From Bimuria novae-zelandiae CBS 107.79 (taxonomy: Eukaryota; Ascomycota; Dothideomycetes; Pleosporales; Didymosphaeriaceae): 37,251 bases of DNA. A model generated the notes under the pieces. It did not search any database, was not told the DNA's origin, and saw nothing but the letters and a program-made list of their open reading frames with translations. Shown here piece after piece: positions 30,240 through 37,251 of the stretch (the first letter of the stretch is position 1; every line of letters starts with the position of its first letter). The DNA lies in NCBI GenBank assembly GCA_010015655.1, contig ML976755.1, positions 137,310 through 174,560 of the forward strand, in the 5' to 3' direction. Position numbers and translations under genes: made by a program.

Positions 30240-30890
30240 TTCCTATGTTGCGGGCAATTTGGGGTGAGGCATTTATTTTAGGCTAATACATTATATCCTA
30301 GGTAGTTATTAGAGGAAGCTGCCTCTTCCTATACGCTTAAATATACAAAGTACTATAAGTTATATTAGTTTTATTTTACTAATATATATTTCGTATTTCT
30401 TCTTAGTTATTTGCTCCCTATTATTACATTAGTATTACAGGGATCGAGGCCCTAAGGGAACTAGCCTATCTTAAACTTCTATTATTAGCATATCTTATAA
30501 GTAATATTAAAATATTAGTGCTAACTATTCTACTTATAGTACTTAGTCTAATAAACTAAAAAGTATTTATAGTAATTATTAGGCATGCTACACTAGCTTT
30601 TCCTTAGCCTATAGTACTTTAAGCCCCCTAGAAAATAAAAGGCCTTAACTCTAGCTTTAGAGTGCTGTCAGCATCCTTTGCGCGTACATTGCCACTATTT
30701 AGCGTATTCATGTTGTTCTAGTATCGTAATCTGGCGTAGGAAATGCTTTGGGGGCCCTTGTAGCTTCTTGGCAAGCCAATAGGCGTCCCATGCGTGGGGT
30801 CCTTGGACGACCACCTTCGCCTCACACTAAGACGAGTGGTGCAGTGTACTGCTGTACATCCAATAGGTGTCGTCCGCCAGTCGCTGGAAG
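30240..30890 (-). pseudogene. Gypsy-2 gag-pol linker with repeated C-X4-C-X2-H motifs
   Basis: Directly after the gag frame the minus strand continues with HAWDAYWLAKKLQGPPKHFL, then CTRKGCQQH and further on CLTPNCPQH, both spaced C-X4-C-X2-H. A third, degraded copy reads CSMPNNYYKY, where Tyr may replace Cys and His. The right part is clean and the left part is mutated. The spacing suggests small zinc-binding modules before the protease. I know of no named domain to assign. Confidence 0.6.
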
Positions 30891-30892
30891 AT

Positions 30893-31310
30893 CTAATATT
30901 CAGGGAGGGTTTTCCGTTCCTCCTTTTCTTCCACTGGTTCCGGGATCTCCTGCGTGAGATCCACCTCGTCAGCTTCTACTGGCGTCAGGGTGGCCATGGC
31001 CACTCGTAAGAGGTTAGTCGTATTGACCTTGGTTTCCTGACCTTCGCAGTCCTTGGCGAAGTGGCCTTGTTTGCCACATTGGAGGCAGGCTTTGTCCTTA
31101 AACCTTTGTTCTCGCTCCTCTTGCGAGATGCCGCTTCTGTTCTGGTAGGCCTGGTAGCCCCTTTTTGGCTTGTACGGCTGCTTCCCTTTGTCGTTTTTCT
31201 TTTTGTACCATCGGGCTTCGTCGGCCATGATGACGTCTCCGTCCCTGTCTCTTCCGGAGGGTCGGATACTGGTTTCCTTCCTGGAAAGTAATCGGGTGCT
31301 TTGCTGTTTC
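30893..31310 (-). pseudogene. Gypsy-2 gag, C-terminal part with intact CCHC zinc knuckle
   Basis: The frame from about 31228 reads MADEARWYKKKNDKGKQPYK, a basic Tyr/Gln/Arg stretch, and then the perfect knuckle CLQCGKQGHFAKDC (C-X2-C-X4-H-X4-C) at about residues 48-61. An acidic tail ends at TAA/TAG near 30893. It would bind element RNA. It is almost unmutated in a heavily mutated element. The N-terminal part (31311-31800) is on the same strand but RIP-degraded and ends at the Copia-3 LTR. Confidence 0.85.
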
Positions 31311-31800
31311 TCTAGCTTTCGCTTATATAGGCAATTATCTACTTTAATAGTATTATTTATAAGTTCTTTTAGATTATCTACTTTTTCTTAGTAGACTAGT
31401 GTATCCTTAACTATTTCCTTTAGTTTATTATAATAAGTAATTATAAGTAGGGCTTCTCCCTATTTATTAAGTTCTGCTATAATCTATTTAAACTTTAGGG
31501 TGTAGAGTACTACTAATTTATTCTAATATAGGCGTTAGAGGCATATGTTAGCCTAATATTCTTTATTAATTATACTAAATATTCCTTTTATAGCTTTATA
31601 AAAAAACTTTTAGTCCTTAAAAGCATTCTTCGTGGCGTCTAAATTATAATCCTTTAGTTTGCTATTCTTAAGAAAGTTATTAATTATTAGTCTAGCCTAT
31701 ATAGTTGCCTTATCTTATATATTTAAATAAGTAATAAGGATTTTATCTTATTCTATTTTAAACCTTCTTAGATTATAGTAGATAAATAGTTCTATCTACG

Positions 31801-32087
31801 TGTCAGATTTGATAGTGTTCTGTCACTTTAAGATAATGCGATAATGAGAGTTGATGGATGTGATAATTAATTGTGGAAACCGTGGATGTGCGCAAGGTGT
31901 CTATCTAGCGATGTTTCACGCTTGCACTATATAGGATAGTGCAGGGGCAATAGTGCGCCAGCCTCCCTTCTTCATCCTATCGCACTCTGGGCGATAGTTT
32001 AGGTGAGGAGACAGTAGATAGGTCGCACTCATACTATAGGCAACAGTATAACTTACTATAATTTATAGTAGGTTGTCTAATCTAACA
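31801..32087 (-). repeat. Copia-3 left (3') LTR
   Basis: TGTCAGATTT...AATCTAACA, 287 bp, the same length as the solo LTR at 18795-19081. Differences from it are few, all C-to-T/G-to-A, and sit mainly in the outer parts. The middle 150 bases are unchanged although the adjacent interior is heavily mutated. The polypurine tract AAGCTAAGGGGGTG (minus strand) lies directly to the right. Confidence 0.93.
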
Positions 32088-32109
32088 CACCCCCTTAGCT
32101 TAGGCTTAT

Positions 32110-34300
32110 CCTTAAGCTAGACATAAGTTGCTTGCTAATTGCACTTTTGCTTATAGTCTAAAAGCTTTTATTCTTTGTTCTAGTTCGTGTAGGTTAACCT
32201 CTTAGTTAGTAATCTTTCCTGCGACGTCCTTAAGTCCTAGTTTATCTAGAGACTTAGTCTATTTGCTAGCTAGCAGAGCCTTTATAAGACTATCTACTAC
32301 TATTTCTTTTAATTATTAATACCAGACTTTAATAGCTCCGCGTACCACTTCTTATTAAAGCTAATAATTGTGGATGTTAACATGCCTTAACTTTATCTGT
32401 AGCTTAGCGATTTCTTTAGTAACAAGTTAAATAGTCTGTTAATTATCGCAATTAATCGTGATTATTAATAGTAAGAGCTTAATCTTAAGCTTAGTAATTA
32501 GCCATGCTGTAAAGATAGCTTCTTTAGTAACTTATAATAGGGCCAGTAGCTTAGTTTTAGTTATCGATATAGTAACTGTGTTCTGTTTGTTTGCTTTCCA
32601 GGCGATAAGTCCACTAAATAGCTTAATAATATATCCTTAAGAGCTCTTACAGTTAAGGGTGTTATCTGTAAACAATGCGTCGCTCGCGACTTTATAGGTG
32701 TCTGCTCCTCTAAAGCGTAGTGCTAATGTTCGTGTGGAGGATAGGTATAGTAGCACGCGGTTAGCGGCGTTATGATGTTCGTTGCTTAGATTGGCGAGGA
32801 ATCGCGATAACCGAGAGCTTGCGAAAGCGATGTCCGGGCGCGTGGTTACTATAGTATAGAGGATTAATCTTATCTTTCGCTAGTATTAATTAATCTCTAC
32901 CTTTAAGGCAAGTCTTTCTTAAAGGAGTAGCTTAATTACTACTATTAGGGTATCGTGCCGTATATCGCGTTAGTTAACTAGGCAATTAATCTTGTCCACG
33001 TAGGACGCTTAAGATAGCTAGAGTAGTCTACGGAGACGGTCTCTAATAACTTTAACTCCTAGAAACTACTATAGGTTTTTTTCGCTAGTAAGGGAGAATT
33101 TTAAACTTAACTATTTTATTACTGCGTTAGCAGTGTGCTTCTGATCCTTTACGTAGGCAATAATAAGGTTGTCTATATAGAAGAAGATAATAATTCTGTC
33201 TTTAATTATACAGCATGGCTCGTGTGGGACGGCGGTAAAGCCGAGGTCTCGGAGCACTTAGGTGAACTCTCGTTACTATAGTAATAGAGAGATTCGCAGA
33301 CCATACAGCGCCTTATATAGCTATAAGATGGTGCTAGATTAGGTGTATCCTCGTGGTATTCTTATGTAGATTTCTCTATCTAACTTTGCGTGGACGAAAG
33401 CGTTAGTAACGTTGTATTAGCTAAGCTCTAGATTAAAGCGAGCTACTATAACTATAAGTAGGTAAAAGGATTGTCCTGCGAGTGTAGTAGCGTAGGTATC
33501 TTAAGTAGTAAGGTATCGTTATTAATCTCCACGCACTACTAGTCTAGCCTTACACTTTTAAAAGTGGTGGTGTTTGTTAAGCTTATAGGTGTAGACCTAT
33601 ATATAGTTAAGGATTTAATGGCCTGCTAATCGCGCTTGGGCGACAGGCACCTCGCTCTATGACTTTATCTCTTTATAGCTTTATAAGTGTAATTACTTGG
33701 CATCCTTCTACATCTTAAATAGTGGGTGATCTTTTATTCTTGTTCTACAAGATAGAGGTTTTGGTAAAGAGCTTTAGTATGGCTTCTTGCCTGCTTCGAG
33801 CATGCGTCTAAATTGCGCTTTATTAAGTGGCTTACCTTTATGTGTTCCTGCACTTCCTGCTTTAGTGCCTACTAGGAAGGCGGCTGCCTATAGCATAGCA
33901 AGTTAATATTTTAACTATAATTGCACTATAGGCGATAGTTTACTATAAAGTTTAGTATAATTGCTAGCTATTAATTGTGCGAGTAGTGCAACAGGTGGTA
34001 GTATTACTAATAGTAATAGGTAGATATAGTTAACTGTCCTCCCTTAATTATACTCTAGAGTGTCGTTATCCTCTTAGGAGTCTGTTATTGGCTCATCCTC
34101 GTAGAAAGACTCTATGTGTTGTTGTTCTGGCGGTGAGGGCAGTAGCTCTACTAATTAGATCCATGCTACGATCTCTTTATAAGTGCTATGCATAAGGTTG
34201 TCTATTAGGTCTTTTGTCTTGCCTAAGAACACTAATTATTCGTCGAAAATAACGTCGCGAGTACTAATAACCTTTACAAGGGAGGGGATCTATATCCTCT
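32110..34300 (-). pseudogene. Copia-3 reverse transcriptase and RNase H (RIP-degraded)
   Basis: The minus strand has FFYIDNLIIAYVKD (YIDD changed to YIDN at 33168-33179), then VIRDRL, SQASYVDKI, RPDIAFASSRLSRFL and the RNase H series DALFTDNTL, GYIIKLFSGLIAWKANKQ, KTKLLAL, TKEIAKLQIKLRHVNIHNY. The upstream RT region (33350-34250) aligns with 1-966 of this window. TAG/TAA are throughout. Confidence 0.87.
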
Positions 34301-34599
34301 AGATATTCGTTAATTAATAGCCCACTAGGTAGCTAATTTATGCTTTTAGATCGAGCCTTTAGAGCTTGCTCTTGCCGCGTTTTGTGTTATTAGTTATGGC
34401 AAAGGCTTTACAGCCGTAGGCCCTAAGGTGAGCCTGATTAGGTTTCTTTAGCTAAGTAATAATGCTGTTCTAAAAGGTTACTATTGTGAGGAACACTTCG
34501 TGTGGTAATCGCTATTAGTTAGCGTAGTTTAGTGTTTGATTATAGAGGTATACGGCCGCTCGTGTGATTTCTGGTTATAGTATCTAAGGAAGGTTAGCG

Positions 34600-35150
34600 T
34601 CTAGTCGCATCGCACGACTTTTCTCCTTAATTACACCCCCTAAGCGTTTAGCGCCTCTATTCTGCGCTTAGGTGTCGGGTGCTAAAGGCTCGATAATAAT
34701 ACCTTCGCTAATACACTACTTGTTAACGTCTTGTTTAACTAAGAAGATCTTATTGTCAGACTCTATTACTTTAATTATAATCTTAAACTATACTTTTATA
34801 AACAGTGCGAATTCTTTTAGCAGCTTAATAATTATCCGCGCTGGTCTATTGTCCTTAAAGTAGAAATCCTAAGCTATGCCTGAGAATCTATTAGTAATAA
34901 GCATCTAGCTTTTCTCGCTGGTGGAGCTTTCTTGCTTAAAGTCATAGAAGTTAATAGCAATTCTTTTACTAGGGCTATTGTTGCTCTATCTAGCCTGTCT
35001 TCGTATTTATCGCTTGAGTTTCGATCGTCTACAAGCATTACATTAGACCGTGGTAGGTCCTTTAAGGCGCACCCCCTTAGAGTAATTCACAGTGTATTTA
35101 AGCGCCTAAGGTCCTAGGTGGCCTAATTATTTATGCTAGGTAATTATATC
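34600..35150 (-). pseudogene. Copia-3 integrase and GAG-pre-integrase (RIP-degraded)
   Basis: Aligns with Copia-1 1380-1880 on the same strand; the sequences share long blocks such as the run after TACACCCCCTAAGCGTTTAG. Stops and Tyr/Asn replacements are frequent, so no open frame remains. Confidence 0.82.
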
Positions 35151-35567
35151 TACTTTCTAAGCTTGCCTTTTAGTGCGCGAGTTAGTCTTGTGTGTAGCAT
35201 AAGTTACACTCTTTATCGTAGTGTAGCTCGTTAATATTCTAAACTCTAGTACCTATTAATTATGTATTTCCTAGAGTTCTGCGAGGACTATATTATCTCT
35301 TTACTTAATTATTGTTAGTTCTGCCTACGTATCCCACTAAAGGCCTTGCCTCTAAAGTAATTAGAAAGATACTAGATTGCATAGTAGTTTAGAATAGTAG
35401 ACGACGTTATTAAGCCTTAGTGTCTAATTCCCTTATCCGCTTCTAACGTGTAGATAGACGCTCCCATATCCCTTTATCTATACTTATAATGAACCCGCCC
35501 ATATAAAGTCTCCTAGCGATGGTGGCCGCATTGAGACAAACCGATCGATATTGTTAAAGATATGGCA

Positions 35568-35585
35568 GGTGGTGCCTGAATCGAG
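35568..35585 (-). pseudogene. Copia-3 protease active-site motif
   Basis: The minus strand reads LDSGTT, the intact Copia protease catalytic motif, in an otherwise mutated frame (about 35450-35620). In Copia-1 the same position reads LNSGTT. Confidence 0.8.
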
Positions 35586-35859
35586 GATCGCTGAGTAGCG
35601 CAGTGGGTACGTGTTTGGGTCTGAGTAGTAGGATGCGGCATTAAAGCTCGCTAGGAGATTAGTAATTTTCCGTCTATCTAGTTATTTATCGTTAGCCTTA
35701 GTAATTTAAGTTAGGGTAGGAGTGTGCGAGCGTTTAATAGTTAGTGTATAAGACTTTTATCTCTTTTCACCCCTTATGCTTAACTAGAGATCCGGATTAT
35801 GTTCTAGCCAGAACTTAATAAGCTTCACTATTACAAGGTTTGGTCTGAACTAAGCAGGC

Positions 35860-36965
35860 TACTTATTAGGATATATATAGAAATATTCCTTTAGATTGTG
35901 GCGTTGTTCACAAGCAGGGCACTTGGGGTTTAATCCACCTTTACTACTAACTACTATTAGCTTATTATCTATATTCGCAGACCGCTTAGATTTAGTGCGT
36001 ATACTATTATTTTATTATTTTATAGCCTAAAATCTTTCTCGGTTTAATAATACTGCTTCGTCTACAAGAGAGGCGTCCCTATCTATAGTCTAAGTAGGTT
36101 CACCACTATTAGCGAGAGATAAACCTGCAGTAGCAAAGGCGCCCTGTTATTTACCCTTAACCGGGTGCTAGAGATTTATATAGTCTTAGAAGAGTTTTAT
36201 TGTATGTTTGCGAGTAATCGCTGGGTCCTATTTTCCTTATTAACTAAAGGTTATTACCTATTATAACGTGATATGGTTGACGGCTCTTATAAAGTCTATT
36301 TTAATAGAGGCTAATGTTGCTAGCTCTAAAACGTTTACTAATTCTGCTTCGGTCGCTGCTTAATTGTATTTGGCGAGCCACGTGGCCCATTAGGTCGAGC
36401 TCCTTATTAGTTTAAGAGCATTCAGATATCGCGCTTGGGCGCGTTCGTATTCGTCTTCGAGATCTACGCCGACGGTAAGCGTTAGATTATTAATTTATTT
36501 CTTAATTAATTCGTTAGGTAGACAACATGTCTTCTATAGATAAGCTAAGATAGTTAGTTATATAAAGGTAATAATTTTATCGAGATCTGCCTTCTTGTCT
36601 TAGTATAATTAATTAAGTAGCTTGTATACTTCTAGCCGTGATTTATAGTAGTTGCTGTCTTCTTTAAACAACTTTCCTCCTGCCACTAATAGTTATAAGG
36701 GCAGTGTTGGTTCCTTATCTAGGTGCGCTGCTATAAAGGCAGTACTTGGTTAATATTTTTTAATTATTAGTGCTATAGGCAGCACAGGTTGTAGAATTAG
36801 TTTAACTATTAATACTAGATTAATAATTCTCCAGACATTAAGAACATGACACCTTAATTTTAGTTATTATAGCTAGGGCGTATAGTTAGTGTAGTTAGTC
36901 AGGATTACTATAGGATCTCTAAAGGTTAATAGGGCTATTACGATTAGCTTAAGGTAGTGTTAGTT
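35860..36965 (-). pseudogene. Copia-3 gag with zinc knuckle (RIP-degraded)
   Basis: Aligns with Copia-1 2572-3642. The N-terminal part reads DPTVILTNYTNYTP and LKLRCHVLNVWRIINLVL, recognisable Copia gag. The spacer 36060-36160 shares long identical runs with 2765-2860. The knuckle region at about 35880-35950 is still partly readable. Many stops. Confidence 0.82.
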
Positions 36966-36985
36966 AAGGCAGTAAGACTCTTAAT

Positions 36986-37148
36986 TATTAGATTTAATAG
37001 TATTCTGTCACTTTAAGATAATGCGATAATGAGAGTTGATGGATGTGATAATTAATTATGGAAACCGTGGATGTGCGCAAGGTGTCTATCTAGCGATGTT
37101 TCACGCTTACACTATATAGGATAGTGCAGGGGCAATAGTGCGCCAGCC
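36986..37148 (-). repeat. Copia-3 right (5') LTR, truncated at 163 bp
   Basis: Starts TATTAGATTT (TGTCAGATTT with two transitions) and matches the left LTR through GTGCGCCAGCC, then changes abruptly to unrelated sequence. The missing part is the U3 side. The candidate primer site 36968-36985 lies just inside. Confidence 0.88.
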
Positions 37149-37251
37149 GAGGCCGTAACTCATCTGACCTTAGGAGATACCTCGGCTAACCTTGGGGATG
37201 AGTTACGGAATAAGGTTAGCGTCTTGGCGGATTACGTGAACTTTTATCAAG
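37149..37251. other. unrelated sequence after the broken LTR, with two interleaved inverted repeats
   Basis: CCGTAACTCATC (37153-37164) pairs with GATGAGTTACGG (37197-37208), and GCTAACCTT (37185-37193) pairs with AAGGTTAGC (37212-37220), both perfect. The sequence is unmutated. It may be the end of a further transposable element inserted in the LTR, but it runs off the window. Confidence 0.5.

Larger units (their letters stand above)
26520..31800 (-). mobile_element. Gypsy-2: chromodomain Ty3/Gypsy (chromovirus), RIP-degraded except for a gag segment
   Basis: Reading the minus strand from 31800: gag with an intact CCHC knuckle, a Cys/His-rich linker, protease-position sequence, reverse transcriptase, integrase and a C-terminal chromodomain at about 26540-26690. 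Order and chromodomain define a chromovirus. 30660-31310 is nearly free of mutation while the rest is full of stops, an abrupt internal contrast. Copia-3 is inserted at 31800 in gag, so gag's N-terminus should lie right of the window. No 3' LTR was recognised on the left, where element A/B begins. Confidence 0.88.
31801..37148 (-). mobile_element. Copia-3: Ty1/Copia retrotransposon with both LTRs, RIP-degraded, right LTR truncated
   Basis: The left (3') LTR is 31801-32087, the right (5') LTR begins at 36986, and the 4.9-kb interior follows the Copia-1 order: gag, zinc knuckle, protease, integrase, reverse transcriptase, RNase H. Long stretches align with Copia-1, mostly with transitions. The left end lies in Gypsy-2 gag (target bases CTACG before 31801). 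The right LTR matches only to 37148, so the second target copy cannot be seen. Confidence 0.92.

Noticed and set aside
31061..31391. Plus-strand hydrophobic open frames opposite the gag segment
   Set aside because: The minus strand carries an intact CCHC knuckle there, so these are shadows.
34672..35117. Plus-strand open frames near 34.7-35.1 kb
   Set aside because: They are antisense to the degraded Copia-3 integrase; the same shadow appears at 1555-1827 opposite Copia-1.
1..37251. CRISPR arrays, tRNA or rRNA genes, bacterial-type operons
   Set aside because: No regularly spaced repeats, cloverleaf-like sequence or ribosomal sequence was recognised; the content is eukaryotic.

Overview
The window looks like repeat-rich nuclear DNA of a filamentous ascomycete (Pezizomycotina). 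The element families (Copia, chromodomain Ty3/Gypsy, Fot1/pogo, piggyBac, hAT) are ones common in such genomes. Most copies carry dense C-to-T and G-to-A transitions with many CAG/CAA-to-TAG/TAA stops, the signature of repeat-induced point mutation (RIP). The species cannot be named from the sequence.

Layout. 1-7852 is a nest: Copia-1 (minus strand, lightly mutated, 1-3903) sits inside the reverse transcriptase of Copia-2 (plus, 3904-5543). Copia-2 lies against the interior of a Fot1/pogo transposase (plus, 5544-6957) that also carries a 201-bp solo LTR. LTR-like debris follows. 7853-11424 is a non-mutated island with three minus-strand genes, all encoding small single-pass membrane proteins. 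11433-22809 is an 11.4-kb hAT transposon, recognised by its terminal inverted repeats and an 8-bp target duplication, filled with nested insertions: a Gypsy element (Gypsy-1), a piggyBac element inside that element's LTR, a clean Copia-type solo LTR and a 142-bp solo LTR. 22818-24640 is a second clean island with one more small single-pass membrane protein gene. 24640-26520 holds two degenerate plus-strand reading frames of an unrecognised element. 26520-31800 is a minus-strand chromovirus (Gypsy-2). 31801-37148 is Copia-3 (minus, heavily mutated, related to Copia-1), inserted in the gag part of Gypsy-2; its right LTR breaks off at 37148 into unrelated sequence.

No transposable-element gene here looks intact. 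In the three reverse transcriptases with one altered catalytic residue, the second Asp of YxDD is Asn; in Copia-2 both are Asn. The only candidate host genes are the four membrane-protein genes. Each has an N-terminal signal or a Ser/Thr/Pro-rich segment, one transmembrane helix and a basic or polar tail. In three of them the frame stays open after a TAG stop just beyond the membrane-proximal tail, which may mean that RIP leaked from the flanking repeats. This cluster is the best candidate for something undescribed. Function is unknown.
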